Positions 1 to 15,800 of a DNA stretch of 64,000 nucleotides are shown one piece after another. How positions within the stretch are numbered: the stretch's first letter is position 1; every line of letters begins with the position of its first letter. This DNA comes from Ganoderma boninense (lineage: Eukaryota; Basidiomycota; Agaricomycetes; Polyporales; Polyporaceae): NCBI GenBank assembly GCA_002900995.3, contig CM035311.1:2728001-2792000 (forward strand), given 5' to 3'. The notes under the pieces were generated by a model, which was given only the letters and a program-made list of their open reading frames with translations, did not search any database and was not told the origin of the DNA. The position numbers were made by a program, and so were the translations under genes.

Positions 1-1426
1 CGGGGTTGTCGACTATTGCGGGGGGAAAGGCACGAGGTATGTGCACCACGCCCATCTTCTGTGCCGTCGCCAGATAGCACTCGACCAGTTCTGGTGTCAG
101 TCCCCGCACGATGTCCGAGGAGGGACTGCCGGAGAGACGACGATCGGCTGGGGAGAAGTCCCGGCAGACTGCGCCGACATAATCGGTGCCCCCTGCGGAA
201 CCTTGCGTAGTGCGAGAGAGCATCGATCCGGAGGGCTGAGCCCCATCACTCCATGGCGATGGCGGCAGGTCCATTGAAGGGCTTCTGCTGCCCGCGTCTG
301 AATACAACGACGGTGTAGCGGATGGCGTGAACATGCCATGCGCGTTGACTACCGTGAACGTTGACTCCGCACCGGAGTTCACAATTCCGATGATGTTCTG
401 GTTCTGCGAGGAGGGGTGGCTGGGAGGGATGGGTGCGCTTGCGGCGTACTGCTCAAGCCTCTCGACGACGCATGGCGTTAGATGGCATGGACTGGGTGCG
501 AAGTGGTTGGGGAGCTTCAAACGTTGGAGCAAAGGAGCGGGCGCGGCACCGACTTCTTGGGCCGCGCTGTGAAGACATCCTTGGGGCACGAGCAAGTTGC
601 CTGGCAGCGCATGCTGCGACGGACCCCCCGAATTCCTCATACGCTCTAGGTCGGATGGCAGATGGGAAGGGGGAAAGAAGGAGATGAGTGTCGGTGGTGG
701 ACCCCGAGGTCGGTGTTCCATCGGCGTCGAACTCGGAGCGGCAGAGAACGATTGGGCCATGACCTGGGGAAGATATGATTCCGGCGCATTCCCCTTGCTA
801 GGCAGTGTAGATTGCGTGGTTGGCGGTGCCGGCGCAGGAACGATGGTGGCTGGAGCTTTGCCGGCGGATTTGGGGAGGACAATTGGCACAGCACGACACA
901 ATGGACGTGGTCGTTCAGGCTGATGTAACGTCGACCCGATAACATTAGAAGGGTCTAGAAATCAATGACAGTGCAGCTCACCTTCCGCTTCCTCCCACTC
1001 TTCAAAATGGCCACCCTCGCCTTCGCATTCACCTTCACCTTCACCCTTACCTTCACCTTCGCATTCATCTTCGCCTCCATCCTCCTCCGTTGCTTGCGGG
1101 CCTTCCGACCGAGATAGTTCCGTTTGTTTTCTTCCGGCAATGGATCTGGGGGTGCGCTCGACCAGTGTATCCCCCATATGGGACAGTTCTTCATTGCCTA
1201 CCCCACGGCATCTTCATCGGTATGATTGCACAGTGGCAAAGAGCTGCATGCTCACCGCTTTGTCGTTCCCGATAGCCTCGACCAGAGCCTTGTGTGGTCT
1301 ATGCCTTTGGCGAAAGTCGAGAAGCACGGCACCCTCTTCACCATAACGAGGTCCTCGGGAGTTGTCGACGGTTGTGGTTTGATTCTGGTTGGCGGGATAA
1401 GTTGTGAGGGTGAAGGCGTTGAACAT
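1..1426 (-). CDS. Unknown-family protein, copy A (3' end outside window)
   Basis: Function not recognised. Three exons are visible: 1256-1426, 982-1197 and 919 down to the window edge, with GTGAG donors and TAG/CAG acceptors at the same phases as copy B (34099-36201). Exon 1 carries a GPRYGEEGA motif and an RQRHRP...AIGN segment. Exon 2 begins AMKNCPIWG and is strongly basic, with alternating KVKV-type residues coded by a GAAGGTGAGG-like microsatellite. Exon 3 is a Pro/Ser/Ala-rich, probably disordered tail that stays open to base 1. The ATG at 1424-1426 is chosen because copy B keeps it, whereas indels put sequence just upstream out of frame. It lies co-oriented downstream of a thaumatin-like gene, as copy B does. 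A nuclear or nucleic-acid-binding role is only an inference from the basic exon. Confidence 0.65.
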
Positions 1427-2790
1427 TCTGGCGATGTCAGCAGGCAGAGGCAGAGAGTAGCGAGCGTGTGGTTGAAGTTGGGAAGTTGGATTTGGAGGCG
1501 CGTATTTGACCAACACGGGTGGCTCTGGACCATAGGTGACGACCCTCGTTTACTCGTTCACACGGTGGACGCGTGGATCTCAGCACTATGGACCGAACGA
1601 GGAGGGCAGTGAACAAAGGAAGGCGCGGTGTCGCGGTGCTTTCCGGATATGAACTCCGCGGGCACCATACCGCCTTCCGCCGTAAATAGCGGCACCGGTG
1701 TGAGCAGGTGTGGACTCTGATACCCCATTCCATCGTCGTCCTCATCTCTTCTTCCCTAAGCCAGTCGATGCGATGCGTTCCATTGGCGTCCATGACTGTT
1801 GTACAGGCTCGGTGCATCCATGTTTGCAGGACCACGTATAGTCTCTCCCCAACGGCATCGTTCATCTTTCCCCTCCCCCCCCCTCTCTGAAACTCTTTGC
1901 GTCGTACTGCCACGAAACTGTCTCCATTCGAACTACCGGAGGGTAATATTGCAGTCCCCTCGAGGGTCATTGCACAAGGTGGCTGAAACAATATCCCTCA
2001 GGCGTATTGAATGGCCTCTTGCTCCACGGCCGAGCTGTCCCGCACCACGCGAGCAGCTATTAACTGCGCTCAACATATTACACTGTATATTTACAGAGAC
2101 TCGAGTCCTACCTCTGTGCAGAGGAGCTCGATACTGAATCATCGCGTTTACAGCAACAGGGAGCGGGCCTCTGGACCAGCCCAGACCTCTCAGGCCGCGT
2201 CTCCTCTTAATCTGACTCCTCTTTAGTGAAACATTTCAATTTCATCACAGAAATATTGACTCCGACGTTCTGCAGAGACGATGGATCGTGTGCGGCGATT
2301 CATGACAGGCGCTCGGCAGCAGAACTACAAAGGCTTCCTAATCTGGAGCAGCACTGTGAAGAATCTGTCGGCCACGTGGTGGCTGAATTGACACCCACTC
2401 CCGCGATTCCGGACGTGACACCACTGGACCGCCGTCTCTTCCGACCAACTCGATGGCCGCGAGATTGCGGTCAACATGTTCCCTCGAGCATATTGCTAAC
2501 GGGCTACGAGAATGTGCACGTGTGTGAGAGCCCTCAATCAGCATCTCGCTTTCTGATTGAGCTCAACATACCCGAAACGCGAGTCGGGGTCCCGCCGTGC
2601 GGTCTAGTCACGTAGGCAGCTATCCACGCCACTCCAGTTATCGCAGGCTCGAGCCCTGCTTGTTGACGCAACCCCGAAGGGTCAAGAATGCTCCACCCGG
2701 ATGTATCCAATTACGATTACGACTCGGAGACTCGTACTGCCAGTCTACAAGATGTGAAACTGGGCATCTTCCCAAACGACGCAGCCGCAT
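1427..2790. other. Spacer homologous to the spacer of the inverted copy
   Basis: No convincing gene. Stretches match the reverse complement of 32614-34098. The clearest are the block around 2320-2400 (against 33140-33220) and the block around 2226-2310 (against about 33240-33310). The match shows that the inverted duplication includes the non-coding sequence between the thaumatin-like gene and the unknown-family gene. Confidence 0.6.
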
Positions 2791-3580
2791 CTAAGGGCAG
2801 AACGTGTGCGTGAAGGTCTGGCCGAGCGGGGAGTTGCGGTCCGCAGCGTAGTCGGTCGGGCTGTTGTACGCCTGGTCTGCGGGGCAGTTCGACGCCCTGC
2901 AGAGGACGCTCTGGCCGTCGGACGACGACAGCTGCGTGTCGATGTTGATCGCTGCAAAGCAGAGCCGGCCACGAGCATCGGCAGCGTCAGCACTCCGGTG
3001 ACCACAGACAGGAAGAATACCTAGGGCTGGGGAGGAAACGCGACACTCACAAGCATCGACGTGGGACAGGTCCCAGGCAGTGCGCTGGCCGCCGAACTGG
3101 CCAAAGTCACCAAAGCCGTACTCGGAGAGGATCACGTCGGAGGTGATGCCCGCGTCGTTGCAAACGAGGCCACCGTTGCAGGCCCCCGTCTGGCAGTTGG
3201 CGCCGCTAGCATCACAGCCGGTGCGGCCCCATGCGCGGATGCCCTAGAGAAGCATTGATGAGCGTGAATCATATGCAACGGACGGAAAACGGATGCAAGA
3301 CTGACGAGAGCGTGGTCATCGACGCCGAAGCTCGCGCTTTGGCCGGGGTCGAGCCGCTGTCCGAAGGCCACGGAGGGGTCGGGCTGGCCGTTGGGAGCCT
3401 TTCCGACAGCAGGCCAGACAGCTGTTCGTCGGGGGTAGAAATCGTGATATTAGAATGCTTGTAAACCTCAACACGAATTAAAACCAACGTACTGAATCCA
3501 CACCTGTTCACGAAGTTGATCGTGAATGCGGAGGCGGACATAGCGTAGCTGACAACGGCGAGGAGGGCGATGGTCTTCAT
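2791..3580 (-). CDS. Small thaumatin-like secreted protein, copy A
   Basis: A 185-residue secreted protein of the thaumatin-like family; some fungal members bind or cleave beta-glucan, but activity here is unknown. Four exons (3493-3580, 3306-3421, 3051-3243, 2791-2951) of 88, 116, 193 and 161 nt. The N-terminus MKTIALLAVVSYAMSASA is a signal peptide. The mature part begins FTINFVNRCGF and continues through TVWPAVGKAP, a LDPGQSASFGV segment, WGRTGCDASGANCQTGAC and a terminal FCP. That is eight cysteines, against sixteen in plant thaumatins, so this is a shortened form. All introns have GT-AG ends. A TATA box lies about 100 bp upstream. It has two full paralogues in the window with identical exon lengths. 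Confidence 0.92.
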
Positions 3581-3681
3581 AACTGGTCGCAAGGGGCAAC
3601 AAGTTGCACGAGGGAGGTAGACGGTGCTCAAGGAGGGTAGTGTCACTTGAGCTGGGGGACCCACCGCATCGCACACCTCCC

Positions 3682-3687
3682 TTTATA
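3682..3687 (-). promoter_or_regulatory. TATA box of thaumatin-like copy A
   Basis: Reads TATAAAGGGAGG on the minus strand about 100 bp upstream of the start codon. It sits in the position used by the TATA elements of copies B and C and is followed by a GTGCGAT block similar to theirs. Confidence 0.55.
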
Positions 3688-5441
3688 TCGTTCACAGAAC
3701 GCTTCCACCGGAGATGGATGGTGTGATTTAGTCTACAATCATTCCAGCCGGTATCAAAGTGAGCTTAGACTGGTTAGCAGAGAGCAGCTCGAAATCCGTG
3801 ATGCGTCGGCCTTAGAACCTACGGCTGCACAGCCGGTGAGGTAGGGCGAGCTTGCAATATTCGATGCCCAATATAGCCATCCAGCGTCCGATGGTTGGCA
3901 GATGTGATGTTGGAGGCGGCATTCTACGCGTTCTTGTTGACAGAATTGTTCGGAAGCAAAAGAACGGAAGATGGGCCGAACGTTCAGACTTGCGAAGCTG
4001 GTAATTCAAGCTGCATGTGTGGTTTTGTGTCAGGCAATTCTAGCTTGTCCATATGTAATGATTCTGCAATACTCGACCTACTGAGACGCTGTACCAACGA
4101 CAGTATTTCTTGGAGCCACGCACCATGGAACTGGTAGCACACTCAAAAATCTGATCGAAGTCCTCGTCTTGCGGCGCATAACCCACGCGTTCGGCGCGCT
4201 GCGAAGTTGCTCAGTCAGAGACTTTCTTCGCTTCGATTTCTGGCATTTACCCTTTAGGGGAATACTGCACTTACGAAGGAGGGGTGTAGCATTGTTTATT
4301 GAGAGCTTGACACCGGACATTTGAGCTATGGCGTCCGGTAAACCGCAAAGAAGCGCCGTTGTTGATGTGCCGAAGGCGGCGGAGTGGAGCAGGATGGGGT
4401 GCAGTCGTCGGAACCCGTCTGAGTCGCTTCTTCTGAATGGAGAGTACGGCAACTCACCTCGGGCTAGATCTTCTAAACGTCATGCTTCCGCATTCTCCGC
4501 CAAAGGCGCTGCCCGCCATCATGATCTGGGGAATCCTCCGTCTGAGACCGTGAGCAGCAAAGAGCAGTAAGGGTGCTCGTCGGACGCATGTGCCACCTGC
4601 ATTCGCCCGGTGTTGGTCGCTATCCCGCGGTGACTGGAAATGAGCGGACAGCGGCCTCAAGTAGCTATTCTTCTAATGTCCTGCGCCTCGCCTTTCCGTC
4701 TACGAGAGGAGTCGCCGTTGGATGGGAGGGAGCCCCACTGGCATCACGGGGTTCCCGCGCGAGTCTAACCTCTGCAGCCACATCCAGAGCTATGTACATG
4801 GTCTTGCTTCTTGACAAATTAAACGGGGCGAAAAGCCGAGGATAGAAGATCCGATGATGAGTGTCGGGGTGCTCCGAGTCCTCCGAGCGGTAGTGTGGCC
4901 CTATGGTGCAAACTTTGAAATGGCCAGCGGCGCCTGTCATATCGAGTTCTCAGCCTGAAATAAAGTCGAATGGGAAAAATGAGTGTATGATGCTCGTCTT
5001 GCGCATCCTTCGGTACGAGCGAGGTACAGACGAAGAAGGGGCAGTGCGAATAGGTGGTTGAGATGGAGGCTTGGATGTCCACGTAAAGTTGATCGTGGCG
5101 CGTCCTCAAGTTCGAGACTGCTTCCGGCTGGGCGGCCCGGCAACTCGGATCTTCGCAGCCATCCCTCTCGCTTTCTTGCGTTTCAAGCTTTGCCTATCTC
5201 TACATGTGAAGTAGGGCATAAACCGCATACCATACAGGCCGACTTACTCGCACCCAAAAGACTGTAGTTTCCTACGGCTTTGGCATGAGGCGTCGAAGTC
5301 TTGTCAGAGGCCTCATCCTTGTCCCTGGTACTTTGAGGCAACTCTGCTTACCGTATTTTTCGTAGCATATCGGCGAGTTACATGTCACAAGGCCCTCTGG
5401 TGTTGAAACTTCCACAAAAAGATCTTGAAGGACCCAAAGAT
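3688..5441. other. Intergenic, no gene seen
   Basis: Only short frames without protein-like composition or plausible splice structure on either strand. Confidence 0.5.
5416..5420 (-). terminator. Pol III terminator of tRNA-Gln
   Basis: A run of five T on the minus strand, about 22 nt past the tRNA 3' end. Confidence 0.7.
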
Positions 5442-5519
5442 AGGCGCTACCAGGGATCGAACCTGGGTCTTGGGAACACTCGTCAGAATCCCAAGTGATA
5501 ACCACTACACTATAGCGCC
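5442..5519 (-). tRNA. tRNA-Gln(CUG) with a 6-nt intron
   Basis: The minus strand folds as a complete tRNA. The acceptor GGCGCTA pairs with TAGCGCC, the D-arm is GTG...CAC with TAGTGGTTAT, the anticodon stem is TGGGA/TCCCA, and the T-arm is CCAGG TTCGATC CCTGG. The anticodon region holds TTCTGA, then six extra bases (CGAGTG), then T. This is read as loop TT-CTG-A plus an intron at the canonical position after base 37. The 5' half closely resembles yeast tRNA-Gln (shared ATAGTGTAGTGGTTATCACTT). Mature length is 72 nt without CCA. Shifting the stem to obtain another anticodon would remove the base between the D and anticodon stems. Confidence 0.93.
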
Positions 5520-5698
5520 ATGGTACTCGAAAGACGTTAAATAATTATATCGTTATATCTCCATGCGAGCCTGGAAGCTTACCGCCGACGTGCAGAGGGT
5601 ATAAATACAACAACCATTCACTCTACAGTACGAGTTCTTCTCTTTCCTTCTAATGATACAAACCCAGCAGGCATGCATGCACCAACTCACCGCCGAAC

Positions 5699-7768
5699 TC
5701 ACTCATCCTTGCCCTCCTCCCACGCGCGCGCGCGCTCTACCGCACGCTTCCAGCCCGCCCAACGCTTCTCGCGGTCCGCTTCAGGCATGCTCGGCGAGAA
5801 GCTCGTGCTGCCCTTGGTGTTCACCTCCGAGAGCGTCTCTGGCGCGGAGATGTTCCACCCGAAGAGGCGGATCGCGGACCCGGCGAGCAGCGCGGAGCCG
5901 AGCGCGGTCGACTCGCGCATCTCGGGGCGGATGACCTCGAAGCCGCCGACGTCCGCGAGGACCTTCATGACCATGTCGCCGTTCGTCATGCCGCCGTCGA
6001 CCTTGAGGTGCTTGAGCTCCGCGTGCGAGTCGAGCGCCATGGACTCGAGGATCGCGCGCGTCTGGAAGGCGTTCGCCTCAAGCGTCGCGAGCGCGATGTG
6101 CGCGGGCGTCGTGTATGACGTCAGCCCTTCGAAGTCGAAGCGGAGAGGTTAGTTGCGACGCCCGGCGAAGGACACGGTGAAGCGCGTACCGATGAGCATG
6201 CCGGCTGCTCCGGGATCCCAATAGGGCGCGAGAAGGCCCGAGAAGGCGGTCACAAAGTATACGCCGCCGCTGCTTGGCACCGACCCGGCCATCGTGTTGA
6301 CTTCTTGCGCGGTCGGGACAAGGGACATTGAGTCGCGCAGCCACTTGATAGCGCTTCCAGCGACAGCGATCGAACCCTCCAGAGCGTACACAGGCTTTCC
6401 ACCTTTGCCGTCTTGGTATGCGACCTGCAGGATCAATGACGCTCAATGGTGAGATCAGAAATGAAACCTGTGTGTACGTACCGTGGACAGCAGACCGTGG
6501 TTGCTCAAAACGATCTCGTCACCTGTGCAGAAGAGAAGGAAGGCACCGGTGCCATACGTGCACTTTGCCTCGCCCTGCTTCAAGCACTTGTTGCCAATGA
6601 GCGCAGCCTGCTGGTCACCAGCAATGCCCGTAATCTTCACGCCCTTGAGAGCTCCGCCTGCAAGCTCGCCGTAAACCTCCGAGGAAGAGACGATCTTCGG
6701 AAGGACGGAGGGCTTGAGCTCGAAGAACTTGAGAAGTCTGTCGTCCCACTTGAGCGTCTTGAGGTTCATGAGAAGGGTACGTGACGCGTTGCTGACGTCG
6801 GTGATGTGGAGGTTCTTACCACCTGTGAGACGCTACAACCACTTATGAGCGCGTATGCATGAACCAGGCGGCAAGTTACGGACGTAGACGATCCAGGACT
6901 CGACAGTACCAAAGAGGAGATCATCCTCCTCGTGGGCTTTCCGTACAGACTCGTGGTGGTCAATCATCCATCGTAGCTTGATGGCAGAGAAGTACGTCGA
7001 GATGGTGAGCCCAGAGCTATCGCATGCGTGATCATATCGGTCGTGAGTTCAGGTTCGATCAGCTCCAGGGACGTACATTTGGCGGAGAGCCTCCACGCCC
7101 TCTTTCCCCTTCTTGAACTCTCCGGGCTTGACCTCGATACCGACGTTCTGGAGCTTCACCTCGAAGTGCGCGACAGTATTTTTCGTCCGCGCGTCGTCCC
7201 AGACGATCAGCCGACAAAGCGGCTTGCCGGTCTTGCGCGACCACGCGACGGCGCTCTCGCGCTGGTTAGTGATACCTGTGAGAGAGCGAAGCCCAAAGCC
7301 ACACCGGCATCAGGAGAAGCGGGGCTTCGTTGTCAGATACTAGATAGTGGTGCCTCACATGGGAACAACGTAGGTCACGCACCGATTGCTTTCACGCTCT
7401 CCTTAGCCCATCCTGCGGCCTCGAGAGCCTTGGAGGCCTCGTTGATGCAGACTTCACAGCTGTCCATCAGCTCGTCTGAGTCCTGTTCATGCCAACTGAT
7501 GCCGTCGTGTCAGTGTGAAGCCGACTGAGGCCGGAAGGCCAGGATCGGAGACGCACCCTGGCTCTGGGTAGTATTGGGGGTATTCAATTTGGTGCTGGGC
7601 GACGATGTCGGCATGCTTGTCGAAGATGAGGAAGCGGGTTGATCTGTGCGTGCGGGGTAAGCGTTAACACGGTGTTCTCGGTCGAAGCGCACGAGGAGAG
7701 GATGAATATACGGACGTGGTGCCGCAGTCGAGGGAGCCGACAAACTCGCCCTGCTTAAGGTTGGACAT
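5699..7768 (-). CDS. GUT1: Glycerol kinase
   Basis: ATP-dependent phosphorylation of glycerol to glycerol-3-phosphate; FGGY carbohydrate kinase family, cytosolic. About eight exons separated by short introns. The start [18 protein letters not shown] carries the N-terminal phosphate-binding DCGTTS motif and is completed across the first intron to TSTRFLIFD. Further family landmarks in order are [68 protein letters not shown] and VDGGMTNGD. The exon ends join in phase where checked (for example LIG to LTSYTTPAH). The C-terminus is acidic and Glu/Lys-rich. It appears complete and intact; nothing suggests transfer. It is not obviously co-regulated with its neighbours. Confidence 0.95.
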
Positions 7769-8958
7769 GGCGGAGGTCGAATATTCGCACAGAAGGGGGA
7801 GGAGGATGGGGGTTTGCGCGAGGAGGACAATCCGCGGCCATACTTATTGGCGGTCGAGGGCCAAGTCGTCTTCTGGCATCACCTGCGTGATAGTCAACGG
7901 CGCTCCCCCGTCTCCAGTGACCCGCGGCCGCTTCCCGGACCGTCGGTCAGCTGACAATGTTGATGGCTCCACGAAGGGACCAGCGGATCAGGCACGTCCT
8001 CCCCAAACGTCAAAACCACACTTTGCTCAGGTGGTTTCTTTCGGATACACCGTGGTGCCGACGCCTCCAAGACCAGCCCGCAGTTTTCAGAATGGACCCC
8101 ATATGTGAAACCATCAGCCAGCATCGGCCGGAAGCCACATTATGAGGCAGAGCGGCACAGAGACATAGAGACATCGGGCTAATACCTGGCTCCGAGCGGG
8201 GGGGTGATAAAAACGATAAAAACGATCGCAGAGATCAAGGGCCACGGCGTTCAGTATCATGTGGACTCCGAGATTCCCGTGAGATCCTGCCACCTCCGCA
8301 CTCCCGATCGATCGTCTGAGCCTTCTTCATAGAAACTTAAAGCACCTCACGACGAGGCTCTCCGCAACATCGCGAAGTTCATATATAAAAGCACCCTTCC
8401 AAAGGACAAGCTTCAAGCTTTCAGGCATATACCACCCTCGTCCACATGGCCAGAAGACGACCGAGGCTGCTGCTCCACAATGCTTCTCGCCAGTTTCGCA
8501 CATAAAGATAGAATGAGGAACGGCCGCAGGTAAGTGATGCTCATAGCGAATACCGGATCTAGGAACAAGCTCGTGTGACCACCGTGTTGCCCAGCTTTCA
8601 TGCAAGCGTAAGTTGAAATACTCTTGGGAGGAAGGACAGGAAGCCGTCCACCCGCGACCTGAAGCCGGACTGCGAAGTTGCGTTGAGCGCTGCCAGATAC
8701 TGCCAATATCTCCTCCGACCTAAAAGGCTTTCAAACTCTGGTGGCGCGGTCGATAGACCATGGTATCCGATTAGGAAAGGGTGAGTGTCTGCGATAGTTC
8801 TATTCAAGTCCTGGATGTAAGTATGTGCGCGTAGGCTGAGGTAGATGATGTGCAATGGGTGCGCCTGGACAGCAGGATGTCAGTTGAGCCGAAACAGACA
8901 AGAAAATTCTGAAACAGGGACGCACGCAAACGCCGTCAACGTAAGTATGTAGTCTCTC
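7769..8958. other. Intergenic, no gene seen
   Basis: Holds the glycerol kinase promoter and the mannosidase 3' flank (both genes on the minus strand). I found no protein-like exon chain here. Confidence 0.5.
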
Positions 8959-12213
<3,255 letters not shown>

Positions 12214-12832
12214 CGCGTGCGGCGACGCTTGTCAGTCCGGGAGAGAGGAGATGAATGAGAAGAGAAGGGAATGCAACATACGGAGGAATCTGCTGCATGA
12301 AGGCCATCGTCCAACTTATCACTCCCTGCTGCGGTGTGGAGCGTGGAGAGGGAGTACTGCGGTGGGCGAGGGTCGGGAGCGATGGGACCTCGCTGGGACG
12401 ATGGCGGCGCAGGAAGAATGGGACAAGGGAGGGGTGAGGCAGTCGGATGCCCACGAGAGGGTATTAAATGAGTTGAGGTAAAGACAGCAGGCTTGGCGTC
12501 GGGAGTGGTCATAATGACCGGCAGGAGCATTAATGCAACTCAACTCGCCCCTCCCTTCACGGCTCCCGACCATGCCGCTACATGCCGCCCGGCATCCTCG
12601 CGCAGGCACACACACCATAAAGGGCCCGTTAGCCGCCCGCGGCCCGTTTCGAGTCTCCGCCGGCCGTGGGTCGGGAAGCGCGGGAACGCCCGGCCGAGCG
12701 CCGAGTAGCAGGCGACGCTTGCACGGTCTGCAATCGGACGACAGGGCGCCGGAGTCGGCGGCAGGACGCAGCTCGTCGTCTTTCTCGCCTTGTACATTAC
12801 TCCCGCCATCGTTCTCGCCTTCCTCTACGCTC

Positions 12833-15800
12833 ATGACGAGCTTCGAGAAGACCGTCAAGCTCGCCTGCAAGCCCAAGGCGGCCCCTCCAAAGGCCAAGGC
12901 GCATATACCCTCTCCGTCGTCCCCCTGACCCTCGCTGACTGTCACCAACCTCCTCCTCCACTCCTCCCACAGTACCTTGACCCCATCATCGCCGCTACCT
13001 GGTCCGAAGATGGCGCAGTGCACGACGTTTGCAAGGCCCTGTCCCCCAGGTTCAGAGAGCCCAACGTCATCGTGCGTCCGCCCCGTTTGTCCTCCTCGTC
13101 CGGCCATAACCCTGCCCCAGGTCGTGTTCAAGGCCCTCATCGTCCTCCACACCATGATCCGCAACGGCGCAACAGACAACATCCTCCAATACCTGTCATC
13201 CTCAGACGTCCTCAAGCTGCGCAACGTCTCCGCTGGCCAGTGGGAGGGTGAGCTGCAGCCCGCTGACGTTACGACATGACGCTCATGAAGCTCATGATCC
13301 CACCATGGACGTCCAGGCTACCAGGCGCCGCAGAATCTGCAGAACTACTCCAAGTATCTCGACACCCGCATACGCGCATACCGCGAGCTCAGGCACGACG
13401 CCATTCGCGTCCAGTCCGAGACCAACCGCGACATGCGCAACTCGGCCGCGATCGACGATGAGTTTGAGGAGACGCGAGGCAGTCGCAGCAAGCGCGGTAA
13501 GAACAGCACCCCCCAACCTCAACCGTCATCTGGGGGCGTTCAGCGAAGCAAGACCATGGCTGGCCGGAAACTCCGGGTCATGACGGTGGAGAAGGGTCTG
13601 CTGCGAGAGACCAAGATCGTGCAGAAGATGGTGGACTCCCTCGTTGACTGCCGGGTACGTCGCAATTTGTTTTCAGGCATTCCATGCCCCTCATATCGTG
13701 TTCAGTTCTATCTCGATGACCTCGAGGATGAGCTCAATATCACCGCGCTGCGAATGCTGGTCAAGGATCTCTTGATCGTGTTCCAGGCATGCAACGAGGG
13801 CGTCATTAATGTTCTCGAGCATTATTTCGAGATGTCACAGATTGACGCGAAGGAAGCGCTTGCGATCTACAAGAACTTCTGCAAGCAGACGGAGCGCGTG
13901 GTCGAGTACCTCGGTGTGGCCAAGAAATTGCAGAACCTCCTCAACGTACCAGTGCCAAATCTTCGACATGTACGTCCATATTTGTTCCTCTCGATCTCAC
14001 CTACTCAACGAATGTCTTTGCATAGGCCCCCGTATCCCTCGCGAGCTCACTGGAGGAGTATCTGAACGACCCGAACTTCGAGCAGAACAGGATCGAGTAC
14101 AAGACTCAGAAGGAGGCGGCTGAGCGCAATGCTAAGCTCGGCATCAAGCCCTCGCCGAAACCTGCTGAAAAGGGTGCGCCTCCAGCGACCTTTCCTTCTT
14201 CCTGCATACTCACCCTGTATTTGAAGCCCCCACGCCCAACCCGGCCGAGGCAAGCTCGTCGAAAGCCCCGGACTCGGCGCCGAAGGGGCAGGGACAAAGG
14301 GCCATGATGGACTTTTTCAGTGCTATCGAGACAGAGCAACATACGATGTTCAATCCCCAGACGAACAGGTAGGTCGAGGGCTCAGTGACCACGCACCGCA
14401 CGAGCTAATGTCTCGGTAGTCCAACGTCAGCATATTTCCAGAATCAGGCCATGCAAAACCCGTTCCAGCAACAGCAGATGATGACAGGTGCGATGCTGGG
14501 GGCTCAGGCGTTCGGCCAGCCACAGGTGCAGATGCAGCCTACCGGTTTTCTCATGCCGCAACAAACGGCCATGCCGATGGGCGGGACAAATCCTTTCGGT
14601 CTGCAACCCCCAGCATCAGCCTCAGCAGCAGCCACAACAACAATTCCAGCCGTTCCTTGCGCCGCAACAGACGAGCTTCTTGCAGCCGCAGATGACAGGA
14701 GCGAACCCATTCCGCCAGAGTATGCTCTTCCCCCAGACGACCGGCATGTCGTTTGGTGGACAGAGTGCACCGCAGTCGACAAACCCCTTCCCCCAACAGG
14801 CTCCGTCGTCACCACAGAACCCCATGCAGCCCTCGAGTCCGTTCCAACCCCAATCCGCACCAGCGTCGCAGCCGGCAATTCAGCCGCAAGCCACTGCTCA
14901 GCCTTCTTTCCCCTTCAACAACTCCTTTGCGAACGCCGCACAGCCACCCACCTCCGCAGGACCCACGTTCGCGCAGCCGTTCGCTCTGCCCGCTACAAGC
15001 GCGCCCGTCCAGAATGTCCCTCCACGTTCCGCTACCGCGCCGCTCACTGGACCCGGACCGTCAGCATCACCACCGCCAATGCAACCTGTCAAGAGCCATC
15101 AGACAGGTTCGCGCAACCCCTTCGGGCAAGTTGTGACTGCCCCGCCACCTGTCCCTAAACCACCCACCCTGATGGAGCTCGCGATGGGCGTCAACAACCA
15201 GGCTCCGCCACAGCAACAGCAGCAGCCAATGCAGACAGGTGCATTCCCAAGCTTCGGAGGGTTCGGGGCATCACAGCCTAATGGGACGTCAAGCCCACCC
15301 GCGAACGGGTCGTCGATCATGGCGAGCGTGGCGACGTCGTTTGCGTTCGACTCGTCGAAGCCGACTGGGGCAACGCAGAAGCCGAGTTTCGGCGGCCTGT
15401 CGCCGCTCGCGTCGCAACCGACCTCGAGTACGACGACCGGCTCGACGTTCTCTGACTCGCTCTTCTCGTCGCTCTCGTCGCAACCGACGGGTGCCACGGC
15501 GTTAACGAACTCCACCGGGGCGCCGTCCATTTCGATATCGTCTGCGGGCGGAGCAAGTGCTCCGTTGCAGCGCCAACAGACGGGCTTTGGTGGCATCAAG
15601 CCGTTCAAGCCATCGTCATCTTTCGGCGCGGCCCTCCTTGAGTCGCTTCCACCTATACCTTCGCAGCCGTCAACGCCAGCTGGCTCGCCCCCGGCGTCGA
15701 ACCCCAGCTCGTCGATCACGTCGCAGTCAACTGGCTTCCCGGGGCTTGGTGCGATGCCGACGGGGCTTGTCGGTGGGCTGAGGCCGCAGGCCACAGGGAT

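Noticed and set aside
12319..13224. 301-aa minus-strand open frame
   Set aside because: Antisense to the adaptor promoter and first exons; a shadow of GC-rich coding sequence.
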